Shown one piece after another: positions 54,001 to 62,748 of a stretch of 64,000 nt of DNA. Every line of letters begins with the position of its first letter. Position 1 is the stretch's first letter. Made by a program: the position numbers and the translations under genes. The notes under the pieces were generated by a model. It was not told the origin of the DNA. It ran no database searches and saw only the letters and a list, made by a program, of their open reading frames with translations. The DNA comes from a bacterium (GTDB taxonomy: Bacteria > Bacteroidota > Bacteroidia > Bacteroidales > Muribaculaceae): positions 124,001 through 188,000 of the forward strand of contig SFTJ01000001.1 of assembly GCA_004563195.1 (NCBI GenBank). Reading direction: 5' to 3'.

Positions 54001-54421
54001 AAATTTGATTCATTCCGCCAATAGCTATATGCGCACCCTCACCGACCGTTACACCCTCTCAGTTACACCGGGCACTTTTCTCATCTTTGTAGAAGACGCT
54101 TATCAGGGCTATGCTCGCCGTTTGGCCTCCACCATTTCGGGCGGTGAGAGCTTCCTCGTATCGCTTTCTCTCGCACTGGCTCTCAGCGATTTGGGCGAAA
54201 ACCTCAAGGTGGACACATTGTTTATCGACGAGGGATTTGGTACGCTCAGCGGTGAACCATTGCAGAAATCCATCGATACGCTACGCAAGCTCCACACCAA
54301 AGCGGGTCGACAAGTGGGCATAATCAGCCACGTGGAAGAGCTTCAAGAGCGCATCCCTGTGCAAATCAGGGTACATCAAGACAATCACGACTCCAGCAGC
54401 ACGATTTCGGTGGTTTCGTAA
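51026..54421 (+). CDS. sbcC: SbcC, Rad50-like ATPase subunit of SbcCD
   Basis: A 1131-residue SMC-like protein. Walker A LITGKTGSGKTTILDAIC is near residue 35. Two very long coiled coils (about 190-540 and 600-960, rich in Lys, Glu, Gln and Ala) flank the zinc hook GDKCPVCGQDI near residue 550, which joins two molecules. The C-terminal ABC signature is LASTISGGESFLVSLSLALALS, followed by Walker B TLFIDEGFGTLSGE. Its length is slightly above the E. coli protein. It is translated in one operon with sbcD. Confidence 0.96.
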   Translation: MKLQKLTIHNIASIKDAIIDFEAEPLASSEVFLITGKTGSGKTTILDAICLALYNETPRLKDKFIEADVADMGNELKSNDKRMLMRKNTTEASVSLTFIGNNGIPYEATWSVALARKKADGKIQDVSRTLINRNDNTTLTKINEIKNEIAKIVGLDFDQFCRTTMLAQGEFTRFLRSKEAEKSAILEKITGVDIYSKIGAKVYALTKEKEDAWSAINQKISDTVTLSDEDITNRHKECEQLSTQEKAFSAEEDSLAKKLQWINLDSENLSKVNSATKDFQDIQTIVNSNDFVKHKNLVKDWQSTTDARNWYAETIKASAEIQRQETDLNALSLQFATLLACQNQAIEAKNILAVQKAEVDSFLSSENDKRHIYENEQTIDANISTIVNSKSYIKSNISKCEQLEKELNTVLTPAHSQAIAKSKQIQAEKDEKSKEHEQQLHNLNVRNLPLLRKQKEEATTLFSDINRAKDLLSTLRNEQIRRAQREEQLKNRLNRIKQLEGQATQLTHDLALADAAKKVAEEILEKQKDSVDNFAKSMRAKLKVGDKCPVCGQDIACEVLCDDHFAQIFNAAKAKYEEEKNRFDRIQNELNKNLAEKNSQCEAYNAEKEALNEDNSLIEAQNRVEEICRKIGVFQIDDSTPNILDEKIQNANSLQEELVQKIKVAEEIENVVKLLQQKLNKLSSDKEKAEKDVNKAEKAVLSCKNEIDNLRNINKSKQQDILTATEKVQNLLSDSPWNSIWEENPTEFAKAIKSAASTFAAKESAQNNLERQINSADTEINNTYTILEKILEMMPEWKQIAANETKSHDNAQKLATDISSNTATVLAKLDTARKVLSQNQELLQNFLNESSFDMERIEALALHTGEEINAINAEISKISDELLMKKTTLSEAQARYSEHQLNKPVISEDDTPDNINLRITKVKEQISECRTMIGAINMELQKDEEAKKHIGSLKEEAEVKKAIFENWERLNKLIGCSTGNKFRKIAQSYILSNLIHSANSYMRTLTDRYTLSVTPGTFLIFVEDAYQGYARRLASTISGGESFLVSLSLALALSDLGENLKVDTLFIDEGFGTLSGEPLQKSIDTLRKLHTKAGRQVGIISHVEELQERIPVQIRVHQDNHDSSSTISVVS

Positions 54422-54476
54422 ATATTTATCAAGTATCGGAGCCAAATGATGCGTCACATTGACTCTCATATAATCA

Positions 54477-54517
54477 GCAAGATGTCTCATCACCGCAACG
54501 GCACTGAGGCATCTTGC
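54477..54517 (+). terminator. Hairpin after sbcC
   Basis: GCAAGATGTCTCA (54477-54489) pairs with TGAGGCATCTTGC (54505-54517) with one mismatch and a 15-nt loop. There is no strong U-run, so it may be a weak terminator or a stability element. Confidence 0.6.
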
Positions 54518-54601
54518 CGTACTTAGTGACCACATTATTAATATATACACTGGAAAAAGTGCCAAAAAGCACTACATTTCCAATTTATTTATTTAAATCT
54601 T

Positions 54602-54632
54602 TTTCGCGTGCCGAGGATTTTGATTAATTTTG
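54602..54632 (+). promoter_or_regulatory. Promoter of purL
   Basis: TAATTTTG at 54625-54632 is an exact -7 match; TTTC at 54602-54605 stands 19 bp upstream, one base off TTTG. The leader would be about 30 nt. Confidence 0.6.
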
Positions 54633-54671
54633 TAGCAAATATTCACCTAACAATATCGCATAATTTATATT

Positions 54672-57600
54672 ATGATATCTTTCTTCAAAAAAGGAGCAAC
54701 TATTTATGTGGTCGAATCCGACCATGCTCTTTCAACTTCTGAAGCAGAAAAATTCAATTGGCTGTTCGACGGAGCCGAAAAGATTGACGATGTGACTATT
54801 CGTGGCACATTCGTTGGTCCTCGTCGCGAAATGATTACTCCTTGGAGTACGAATGCCGTAGAAATCACTCAAAACATGGGTATTTCCGGCATTTCGCGTA
54901 TCGAAGAGTTTACCATCAGCCGAGTTAAAGAACCCGCATTCGACAAGATGCTACAGCGTGTATACCACGTACTCGACAGCGACACCTTCACCATCACCAA
55001 GACTCCCGACCCTATCGTCTATATCGACAATATGGAGGAATATAATGTGAAAGAAGGTCTTGCTCTGAGTCCTGAAGAAATCGACTACCTGAAGCAACTA
55101 AGTCAACGTCTCGGCCGTCCTTTAACCGATAGCGAGGTATTCGGTTTCTCGCAGGTGAATTCCGAACACTGCCGTCACAAAATTTTCAATGGCACTTTCA
55201 TCATCGATGGCGAAGAAAAACCTCTTTCGCTCTTCAAGATGATTAAAAAGACATCTCAAGAGAATCCCAACAAATTGGTTTCAGCATATAAAGATAATGT
55301 GGCCTTCGTTGAAGGTCCGCAAATCGAGCAGTTTGCTCCGCAATCGCCCGAACGCCCCGACTTTTTCAAAGTCGACACCATCGACTCGGTGATTTCGCTC
55401 AAGGCTGAAACTCACAACTTCCCCACCACTGTGGAGCCTTTCAATGGCGCGGCTACCGGTTCGGGTGGTGAAATTCGCGACCGTCTCGGTGGCGGTAGAG
55501 CAAGTTTGCCATTGGCTGGTACTGCAGTTTACATGACTTCATATCCACGCACCGAAGCCGAGCGCAAATGGGAACTTTGCACTATGCCTCCGCGCCCTTG
55601 GCTATACCAAACACCCGAAGAAATTCTTATCAAAGCTTCTAATGGAGCAAGCGACTTCGGCAACAAGTTTGGTCAGCCACTTATCTGTGGCTCTCTTCTC
55701 ACCTTCGAACACGAGGAAGGCAAAGAACAGTTTGCTTACGACAAGGTGATTATGCTCGCCGGTGGCGTAGGTTTCGCCAACAAGCGCGACGCCATAAAGG
55801 GCACTCCCAAACCTCACGAAAAAGTGGTGCTTATGGGTGGCGACAACTATCGCATTGGTATGGGTGGTGGTGCCGTATCTTCGGTTAACACCGGACAGTA
55901 CGACAATGCCATAGAGCTCAATGCCGTGCAACGTGCCAACCCTGAAATGCAAAAACGCGTTTCGAATGTGATTCGTGCCCTTGCCGAATCGCCCGAAAAC
56001 CCCATCATCTCTATCCACGACCACGGCGCAGGCGGTCACTTGAATGCCCTTTCGGAACTCGTGGAAGAAACCGGTGGTAAAATCAACATCGATGCACTTC
56101 CTGTAGGCGACCCCACCCTTTCTTCGAAGGAAATCGTGGGCAACGAATCGCAGGAACGCATGGGTATGGTGGTAGAAGAAAAGGACATTGAACTCATCAA
56201 GAAGATTGCCGACCGTGAGCGTGCTCCATTCTATGTAGTGGGCGAAACTACCGGCGACGACCGCTTCGTTTTCGAACAAAAAGATGGTGTTAAGCCCATC
56301 GACTTGGGCATGAAAGATATGTTCGGCAGCTCGCCCAAGACTATCATGACCGACACCACCACTCCTCGCAAACTCAAGAAGATTAAATACGAAAAAGGCA
56401 AAGTTAACGAGTATGTAGAAAACCTTCTTCAACTCGAAAGCGTGGCTTGCAAGGACTGGTTGACCAACAAGGTAGACCGTTCTATCACCGGCAAGATTGC
56501 TCGTCAGCAATGCCAGGGCGAAATACAACTCCCATTGAGCGACTGTGGTGTGGTAGCACTCGACTACACAGGCACTGTGGGTATTGCCACTTCTATAGGC
56601 CATGCTCCTCAAGCTGCACTCATCGACCCGGCTGCCGGTTCGGTGCTCGCTATTGCCGAATCGCTCACCAACTTAGTGGGAGCTAACCTCAATGGTGGTC
56701 TATCGGCTGTATCGCTGAGCGCCAACTGGATGTGGCCTTGCCGCAACCTTGGCGAGGATGCCGGTTTGTATGCCGCCGTTAAGGCTTGCAGCGACTTTGC
56801 TTGCGCTCTTGGCATCAACATCCCCACCGGCAAGGATAGCTTGTCGATGACTCAAAAATATGGCAAGAAGAAAGTTCTTGCTCCGGGCACCGTAATCATC
56901 TCGGCTGCCGGCGAAGTGAAGGACGTAAAGAAAACCGTAACTCCGGTTGTTGCCAACAAGAAGAGCACTCTCTATTATGTAGATTTCTCAAATAGTGCTA
57001 TGCAACTTGGCGGTTCGGCTTTCGCTCAGTCAATCAACTATCTCGGCACCGAAGCTCCACAAATCGCTTCGCCCGAATATTTTGCCAACGCATTTAATGC
57101 CGTTCAAGACTTGGTCGACAACGATTTGCTTCTCGCCGCTCACGACGTTTCGGCAGGCGGTGTTATCACCACTCTTCTCGAGATGACTTTCGCAAATGTT
57201 AACGGCGGTCTTAACGTGGATTTGAGCGAACTCGATGCCAAGGATTTGGAAACTGCTTTGTTCTCCGAAAATCCCGCTATCGTGGTTCAAGTAGCCAACA
57301 ACAAGTGCAAGGCAGTGGAACGCATTCTTGCCGAATGTGGCGTTAAGTTTATCGCAATAGGCGAACCAACGGATGAACGCGCTGTGATTGTGAATTACAA
57401 CGGCGAAGAATATCTCTTCGGAATCGATTATCTTCGCGACCTTTGGTTCAAGTCGTCATATTTGCTCGACATCAAGCAAAGCGGCAAAAAATGCGCTAAA
57501 GATCGCTACAACAACTATAAGAAGCAACCCGTTAGAATACGTCTGCCTAAGGGATTCTCAGGCAAAGCTGCCGATTTGGGCATTACCGGCTTCAAGCACA

Positions 57601-58364
57601 ACCCGTCGGGCATAAAGGCTGCCATTATTCGCGAAAAAGGCGTTAACGGCGACCGCGAAATGGCTTACTCGCTCTATTATGCCGGATTCGATGTAAAGGA
57701 CGTGCACATGACCGACTTGATTTCGGGTCGCGAAACACTCGACGACGTGAACATGATAGTGTTCTGCGGTGGCTTCTCTAACAGCGACGTTCTCGGTTCG
57801 GCCAAGGGCTGGGCGGGTGGCATTCTTTGGAACGAAAAAGCCAAGGAAACTATCGAACGCTTCTACTCTCGCCCCGACACTTTGAGTCTCGGCATCTGCA
57901 ACGGTTGCCAAGTGATGATAGAGCTCAACCTCATCAACCCAGAGCACAGTCAGCGTCCTCGCATGGAGCACAACAACAGCCATAAATTCGAATCAAACTT
58001 CCTCGGTGTGACTATTCCGGAAAACAACTCGGTTATGTTCGGAAGTCTTGCGGGTTCGAAGCTTGGCATCTGGGTAGCTCACGGCGAAGGTAAGTTCTAC
58101 TTGCCTGAAGATATCAGCAAATACAATGTGGTGGCTAAGTATAGCTACAACAGCTATCCTGCCAATCCTAACGGCTCACCAAAGGCCATTGCCGGTCTTT
58201 GCTCTGCCGATGGTCGCCACTTGGCTATGATGCCTCACCTCGAGAGAGCTATCTTCCCATGGCAATGCGCTTACTATCCAGCCAATCGCCGTGCCGACGA
58301 GGTTACTCCTTGGATTGAAGCATTTGTGAATGCTCGCAAGTGGATTGAAAATATCAAGAAATAA
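54672..58364 (+). CDS. purL: Phosphoribosylformylglycinamidine synthase (single-chain PurL)
   Basis: A 1230-residue enzyme for step four of purine synthesis, turning FGAR to FGAM with ATP and glutamine. It is the long, fused form: an N-terminal PurS-like region, two AIRS-type halves, and a C-terminal class I glutaminase. SEVFGFSQVNSEHCRHKIFNG near residue 160 and SLKAETHNFPTTVEPFNGAATGSGGEIRD near residue 240 are the ATP-binding signatures. The glutaminase nucleophile is the Cys in LGICNGCQVMIEL near residue 1080, and MMPHLERA with the Glu/His pair lies near the end. Its own promoter and a downstream hairpin make it a single-gene unit. Confidence 0.98.
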   Translation: MISFFKKGATIYVVESDHALSTSEAEKFNWLFDGAEKIDDVTIRGTFVGPRREMITPWSTNAVEITQNMGISGISRIEEFTISRVKEPAFDKMLQRVYHVLDSDTFTITKTPDPIVYIDNMEEYNVKEGLALSPEEIDYLKQLSQRLGRPLTDSEVFGFSQVNSEHCRHKIFNGTFIIDGEEKPLSLFKMIKKTSQENPNKLVSAYKDNVAFVEGPQIEQFAPQSPERPDFFKVDTIDSVISLKAETHNFPTTVEPFNGAATGSGGEIRDRLGGGRASLPLAGTAVYMTSYPRTEAERKWELCTMPPRPWLYQTPEEILIKASNGASDFGNKFGQPLICGSLLTFEHEEGKEQFAYDKVIMLAGGVGFANKRDAIKGTPKPHEKVVLMGGDNYRIGMGGGAVSSVNTGQYDNAIELNAVQRANPEMQKRVSNVIRALAESPENPIISIHDHGAGGHLNALSELVEETGGKINIDALPVGDPTLSSKEIVGNESQERMGMVVEEKDIELIKKIADRERAPFYVVGETTGDDRFVFEQKDGVKPIDLGMKDMFGSSPKTIMTDTTTPRKLKKIKYEKGKVNEYVENLLQLESVACKDWLTNKVDRSITGKIARQQCQGEIQLPLSDCGVVALDYTGTVGIATSIGHAPQAALIDPAAGSVLAIAESLTNLVGANLNGGLSAVSLSANWMWPCRNLGEDAGLYAAVKACSDFACALGINIPTGKDSLSMTQKYGKKKVLAPGTVIISAAGEVKDVKKTVTPVVANKKSTLYYVDFSNSAMQLGGSAFAQSINYLGTEAPQIASPEYFANAFNAVQDLVDNDLLLAAHDVSAGGVITTLLEMTFANVNGGLNVDLSELDAKDLETALFSENPAIVVQVANNKCKAVERILAECGVKFIAIGEPTDERAVIVNYNGEEYLFGIDYLRDLWFKSSYLLDIKQSGKKCAKDRYNNYKKQPVRIRLPKGFSGKAADLGITGFKHNPSGIKAAIIREKGVNGDREMAYSLYYAGFDVKDVHMTDLISGRETLDDVNMIVFCGGFSNSDVLGSAKGWAGGILWNEKAKETIERFYSRPDTLSLGICNGCQVMIELNLINPEHSQRPRMEHNNSHKFESNFLGVTIPENNSVMFGSLAGSKLGIWVAHGEGKFYLPEDISKYNVVAKYSYNSYPANPNGSPKAIAGLCSADGRHLAMMPHLERAIFPWQCAYYPANRRADEVTPWIEAFVNARKWIENIKK

Positions 58365-58433
58365 GCTCAACAAGCATTAACAATATCATTGCCCAAACCT
58401 TCTTGGTAAACGGCAATCAACCCTTATCTATAC

Positions 58434-58483
58434 CGAATCGTCAAAGAGTGAAAAAACACTTTTTGGCGATTCGTGTATTTTTA
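58434..58483 (+). terminator. Terminator after purL
   Basis: CGAATCG (58434-58440) pairs with CGATTCG (58467-58473), and CAAAGAGTG with CACTTTTTG continue the stem around an A-rich loop. TGTATTTTTAATTTTT follows. Confidence 0.88.
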
Positions 58484-58598
58484 ATTTTTAGCAAAGCTGC
58501 AGTTATAAGACTTCGATAACAGGTGCCAATTAGGAAAAATATTTGTAAAATAATCTCATTTTAAGCGCCTTTTATTCTTTTATGTAGTCAATTTTTAA

Positions 58599-58606
58599 TA
58601 ATTTTG
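58599..58606 (+). promoter_or_regulatory. -7 promoter element of purH
   Basis: TAATTTTG matches the consensus 33 bp before the chosen purH ATG (58640) and lies inside the longer alternative frame, arguing against an upstream start. Confidence 0.55.
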
Positions 58607-58639
58607 CAGTGGATTAAAAAAACGCGTTTATTTTTCATT

Positions 58640-60166
58640 ATGACAGGCAACAAGAAAATCAAAACTGCTCTCGTCTCAGTATTTTACAAAGACGGACTCG
58701 ACCAAATTCTTAAAGTTCTCAACGACAATGGCGTAAAGTTCCTTTCTACCGGCGGAACACAAGCATTTATCCAAAGCCTTGGATATGAATGTGAAGCTGT
58801 AGAAGACCTTACCGGCTACCCATCAATACTCGGCGGCCGCGTAAAGACTTTGCACCCCAAAGTGTTTGGCGGCATTCTCAACCGTCGCGACAACGAAGGC
58901 GACAAAGAGCAGATTGCAAAATACGACATACCGGAAATCGACTTGGTTATTGTCGACCTCTACCCATTTGAAGAAACTGTAGCATCGGGCGCAAGCGATG
59001 CCGATATCATCGAGAAAATCGATATAGGCGGTATTTCGCTCATTCGCGCTGCTGCTAAAAACTATAACGATGTGGTAATCGTAGCCTCTAAGGCACAATA
59101 TCAACCTCTCTACGATCGCCTCGTGGCTAACGGCAATGCCGAAACCACTCTCGAAGATCGTCGTTGGTTCGCCAAAGAAGCTTTCGCCGTTTCGAGTGCT
59201 TACGATTCGCACATATTCTCTTATTTTGACGGCAACGATGCCTCAGCTCTTCGCTTTGCGCTCGATAATCCCAAGACTATGCGCTACGGCGAAAATCCTC
59301 ACCAGAAGGGCTATTTCTTCGGCGACTTCAATCAGATGTTCGACCAGCTTCACGGCAAAGAAATCTCTTATAACAACCTTCTCGACATCGATGCTGCCGT
59401 AAATCTTATCGGCGACTTCAGCGAAACCACTTTCGCAGTGCTAAAGCACAACAATGCTTGTGGTCTTGCTTCACGTCCTACAGTTCTCGAAGCTTGGAAG
59501 GATGCTCTCGCAGGCGACCCTGTATCGGCATTCGGAGGTGTGCTTATCACCAACGCTGAGATTGATGCCGCTACTGCCGAAGAAATGAACAAAATATTCT
59601 TCGAAGTGTGCATCGCTCCTTCTTACACCGACGAAGCTCTTCAGATATTGAAGCAAAAGAAAAATCGCATCATTTTGGTTATCAAGCCATTCAATCGCCC
59701 CGACACTCAGGTGCGCTCATGTCTCAATGGCGCTTTGGTGCAGCAGCGCGACAATTACGTAGAGACCGTTGCCGACCTAAAGCAAGCCACCGACAAGGCT
59801 ATTACCGATGAGCAGGCTCAAGACCTTCTTTTCGCCAACAAGATAGTGAAGCACAGCAAGAGCAACGCTATAGTTTTGGCAAAGAACAAGCAACTCGTGG
59901 CAAGCGGCATAGGTCAAACATCGCGCGTAGATGCTTTGAAGCAAGCCATCGAAAAAGCTCACAGCTTTGAGTTCGACCTCAACGAGGCTGTTATGGCATC
60001 CGATGCATTCTTCCCATTTGCCGATTGTGTAGAGATAGCTCACAAGGCAGGCATCACTGCTGTGATACAACCCGGCGGTAGCATCCGCGACAACGAAACC
60101 GTAGATTACTGCAATAAAAACGGCATTGCTATGGTTATGACCGGTGTTCGTCACTTCAAGCACTAA
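58640..60166 (+). CDS. purH: Bifunctional AICAR formyltransferase / IMP cyclohydrolase
   Basis: A 508-residue enzyme for the last two steps of IMP synthesis. The N-terminal cyclohydrolase domain shows ALVSVFYKDGLDQIL, FLSTGGTQAFIQSLG and GGRVKTLHPKVFGGIL. The C-terminal transformylase has the active-site LKHNNACGLA near residue 255, GDPVSAFGGVL, and SDAFFPFADCVEIAHKAGI with the closing IQPGGSIRDNE. ATG 58640 was chosen because it follows the -7 element and gives a standard start; twelve extra upstream codons would include the promoter. It lies between purL and mreB as its own unit. Confidence 0.97.
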   Translation: MTGNKKIKTALVSVFYKDGLDQILKVLNDNGVKFLSTGGTQAFIQSLGYECEAVEDLTGYPSILGGRVKTLHPKVFGGILNRRDNEGDKEQIAKYDIPEIDLVIVDLYPFEETVASGASDADIIEKIDIGGISLIRAAAKNYNDVVIVASKAQYQPLYDRLVANGNAETTLEDRRWFAKEAFAVSSAYDSHIFSYFDGNDASALRFALDNPKTMRYGENPHQKGYFFGDFNQMFDQLHGKEISYNNLLDIDAAVNLIGDFSETTFAVLKHNNACGLASRPTVLEAWKDALAGDPVSAFGGVLITNAEIDAATAEEMNKIFFEVCIAPSYTDEALQILKQKKNRIILVIKPFNRPDTQVRSCLNGALVQQRDNYVETVADLKQATDKAITDEQAQDLLFANKIVKHSKSNAIVLAKNKQLVASGIGQTSRVDALKQAIEKAHSFEFDLNEAVMASDAFFPFADCVEIAHKAGITAVIQPGGSIRDNETVDYCNKNGIAMVMTGVRHFKH

Positions 60167-60228
60167 TAGATGCTCAAATAAACATTAATTTTAGAAAACA
60201 CCATTTATTTTATTTTCGACTATTTATT

Positions 60229-61248
60229 ATGGGACTTTTCTCATTAACTAAAGAAATAGCTATTGACTTAGGTACAGCCAATACCCTCATCATTCACAAC
60301 GATAAGATTGTGATAGATGAGCCATCGATTGTGGCACTCGACTCTATCACCGGCAAACTGATTGCCGTGGGTAAAGAAGCTCGCCAGATGCAAGGCAAAG
60401 AACCTGCCGGCATCCGCACCGTGCGTCCTTTGAGAAAGGGCGTTATCGCCGACTTCAATGCTGCCGAACTTATGATTCGCGGCCTTGTGAAGAAGGCAAG
60501 TTCCAAGAGCAACTGGTTCGCACCATCTCTTCGTATGGTAGTAGGTATCCCATCGGGTTCTACCGAAGTGGAAATCCGCGCCGTACGCGACTCTTCGGAG
60601 CACGCAGGTGGCCGCGATGTATATATGATTTACGAACCTATGGCTGCAGCCCTTGGTATCGGCCTCGATGTTGAAGCGCCGGAAGGCAATATGATTGTGG
60701 ATATAGGTGGCGGTAGCTCTGAAATCGCCGTTATCTCACTTGGTGGTATCGTAAGCAACAAGAGTATCCAAATTGCCGGCGACGACCTCACCGAAGACAT
60801 TCGCGAACACATGCGCCGCGCTCACAACCTTCGCGTGGGCGAACGCACTGCCGAGCAAATCAAAATCAATGTTGGCTCGGCGCTTACCGAACTAGAAAAC
60901 CCACCCGAAGACTACATCGTGCGTGGTCCTAACCAGGTTACTGCCCTTCCGCTCGAAGTGCCGGTTTCTTATCAGGAAATTTGCCACTGCATCGAGAAGA
61001 CTATTTCGAAAATCGAAGCCGCTGTGCTTAGCGCTCTCGAGCAAACTCCATCTGAGCTTTACTCCGACATCGTTAAGAACGGTATCTATCTCGCAGGTGG
61101 TGGCGCCCTCATTCGCGGTTTGGACAAGCGTTTTACCGACAAAATCGGTATCAAGTTCCACATTGCCGAAGACCCGCTTCTATCGGTTGCCAAAGGTACG
61201 GGCGTAGCTTTGAAGAATATCAAGCGATTTAAGTTCCTTATTCGATAA
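60229..61248 (+). CDS. mreB: Rod-shape actin homologue MreB
   Basis: A 339-residue bacterial actin that guides side-wall peptidoglycan synthesis. IAIDLGTANTLI (phosphate 1 loop) opens the protein, MVVGIPSGSTEVEIRAVRD, EPMAAALGIGL and IVDIGGGSSEIAVISLGGIV (phosphate 2) follow, and YLAGGGALIRGLDKR (adenosine site) is near the end. It begins 62 bp after purH and heads the mreB-mreC-mreD-mrdA cluster, though a hairpin separates it from mreC. Confidence 0.98.
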   Translation: MGLFSLTKEIAIDLGTANTLIIHNDKIVIDEPSIVALDSITGKLIAVGKEARQMQGKEPAGIRTVRPLRKGVIADFNAAELMIRGLVKKASSKSNWFAPSLRMVVGIPSGSTEVEIRAVRDSSEHAGGRDVYMIYEPMAAALGIGLDVEAPEGNMIVDIGGGSSEIAVISLGGIVSNKSIQIAGDDLTEDIREHMRRAHNLRVGERTAEQIKINVGSALTELENPPEDYIVRGPNQVTALPLEVPVSYQEICHCIEKTISKIEAAVLSALEQTPSELYSDIVKNGIYLAGGGALIRGLDKRFTDKIGIKFHIAEDPLLSVAKGTGVALKNIKRFKFLIR

Positions 61249-61273
61249 GCGTATTTTTTACATATCTATATAT

Positions 61274-61311
61274 GCACAAGAAGGCTTTGATTTTTCATTG
61301 CCTTCTCGTGC
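61274..61311 (+). terminator. Hairpin between mreB and mreC
   Basis: GCACAAGAAGGC (61274-61285) pairs with GCCTTCTCGTGC (61300-61311), 11 of 12 matched, loop 14 nt. No U-run follows directly. It may reduce readthrough so that MreB is made in excess over MreCD, or shield the mreB message end (inference). Confidence 0.6.
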
Positions 61312-61375
61312 GTATCTATAGAGCATTTGTTAATTTTGTTTTTTTATCATTATCTCACATTCAATCGTCAGATAA

Positions 61376-62233
61376 GTGAAAGAGCTGCTTAATTTTTTCA
61401 TAAAGCATAGTCATTGGTTTATATTCATTTTCTATATGTTTATAAGCTGCTACTTGCTGTTCCATAACAATCCCTATCAGCAGCACGTCTACCTTACATC
61501 GGCCAATGCCATCTCGGCTTCGGTCTACAATGGTACGAGCAGCATCACATCTTACTTCAATCTGCGCGACATCAACGAAGACCTTCAGGAACGTAATGCG
61601 CTTCTCGAACTTGAGGTAATAAGCTTGCGCAATCAGGTCAACGACCTTCGACTTGCCATCCCCGATAGCACCACCATCCCCGACGATATGCAGCATATCG
61701 ACTTTATCTTGGCTCGTGTTATCAGCAACAGCATCTCGTCGCCACACAATTATATCACCATCAATCGCGGTTCGAAGCACGGCATCAAGCCCGAAATGGG
61801 TATAGTAGACCAGAACGGTGTGGTGGGCACTGTGGATGTGGTGGGTCAGAATGCTTCGAGAGTGATATCTCTGCTCAACACTAATTTCCGACTTTCGTGC
61901 AAAGTGAAGGGCAGCGACTCGTTTGGCTCTTTGGTATGGGATGGTGTTAGCCCCTACCATGCTCAACTCGAAGGTATGCCTCGACATGTGCAGTATCATC
62001 GCGGCGACACCATAGTAACCAGCGGCTACTCATCGGTGTTCCCCGAAGGGATTATTGTGGGCATTATCGATAGCGACAAGAAAGAAGCTACCGACAACTT
62101 CATTTCTCTCAAAATAAAGTTAACCACCGACTTCACTCAGCTAAGCACAGTGAGAGCCATTAGCAGCGAACTTAAAGACGAGCTCGATATGCTCGAAGAA
62201 CAAGAAAGCGGAAAGGAGGACAAAAAGCAATGA
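61376..62233 (+). CDS. mreC: Rod-shape protein MreC
   Basis: A 285-residue bitopic inner-membrane protein of the elongasome. A single membrane helix (about 14-31, FIFIFYMFISCYLLF) precedes a coiled coil (about 62-95, LQERNALLELEVISLRNQVNDL) and a double beta-barrel periplasmic domain with INRGSKHGIKPEMGIVDQNGVVG and GDTIVTSGYSSVFPEGIIVG. The start codon is GTG (61376). The tail is acidic. It overlaps mreD by 4 bp, so the two are translationally coupled. A -7-like TAATTTTG at 61331-61338 could give it a second promoter. Confidence 0.95.
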   Translation: MKELLNFFIKHSHWFIFIFYMFISCYLLFHNNPYQQHVYLTSANAISASVYNGTSSITSYFNLRDINEDLQERNALLELEVISLRNQVNDLRLAIPDSTTIPDDMQHIDFILARVISNSISSPHNYITINRGSKHGIKPEMGIVDQNGVVGTVDVVGQNASRVISLLNTNFRLSCKVKGSDSFGSLVWDGVSPYHAQLEGMPRHVQYHRGDTIVTSGYSSVFPEGIIVGIIDSDKKEATDNFISLKIKLTTDFTQLSTVRAISSELKDELDMLEEQESGKEDKKQ

Positions 62234-62748
62234 CACGCAACATCATACAATTCGTAATACTTTTCTTCTTGCTCGTTTTGGCACAAGCTATTTGCAGCAA
62301 GATTTGCTTGTTCAACGTTGCCGTACCCATCATTTTCATTTATTTCATCATCCGTCTGCCCCTTAGCTTGGGTGTAAATTGGCTGATGACGCTTTCATTC
62401 TTCATAGGTTTGGTAATCGACATATTCAACAATTCGCTGGGTATGAACGCCCTGTCGTGTGTGATTCTTGCCATATCCAAGCGACCTGTATTCCGACTCT
62501 ATTTTCCTCGCGAAGACGACATCACCGACACCATTCCGTCGATCGACTCGCTCGGACTTAGCGTGTATTTCCGATTTATGAGCTCACTCACGCTCATCTA
62601 TTGTGCTCTGCTTTTTGGCATTCAGGCGTTTTCGCTTATGAACATAGGCTTGACACTTCTTCGCATTGCCGCCAGCAGTTTGCTCAGCATTATTTTAATT
62701 TTAGGTATCGACAGTTTATCAGCCAGCCATCGTGAGAAAAGACTATAG
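62230..62748 (+). CDS. mreD: Rod-shape protein MreD
   Basis: A 172-residue inner-membrane protein with about five helices, matching MreD in size, topology and gene order. Sequence conservation in this family is low; the call rests mainly on position between mreC (4-bp overlap) and the PBP2 gene (17-bp overlap). SFFIGLVIDIFNNSLGMNALS resembles the moderately conserved central helix GLLLDLxxGxPLG. It works with MreC and PBP2 in cell elongation. Confidence 0.9.
   Translation: MTRNIIQFVILFFLLVLAQAICSKICLFNVAVPIIFIYFIIRLPLSLGVNWLMTLSFFIGLVIDIFNNSLGMNALSCVILAISKRPVFRLYFPREDDITDTIPSIDSLGLSVYFRFMSSLTLIYCALLFGIQAFSLMNIGLTLLRIAASSLLSIILILGIDSLSASHREKRL

Noticed and set aside
55602..56612. 336-codon open frame opposite purL
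   Set aside because: It lies entirely within the conserved PurL synthetase domain on the other strand and encodes no recognisable protein.
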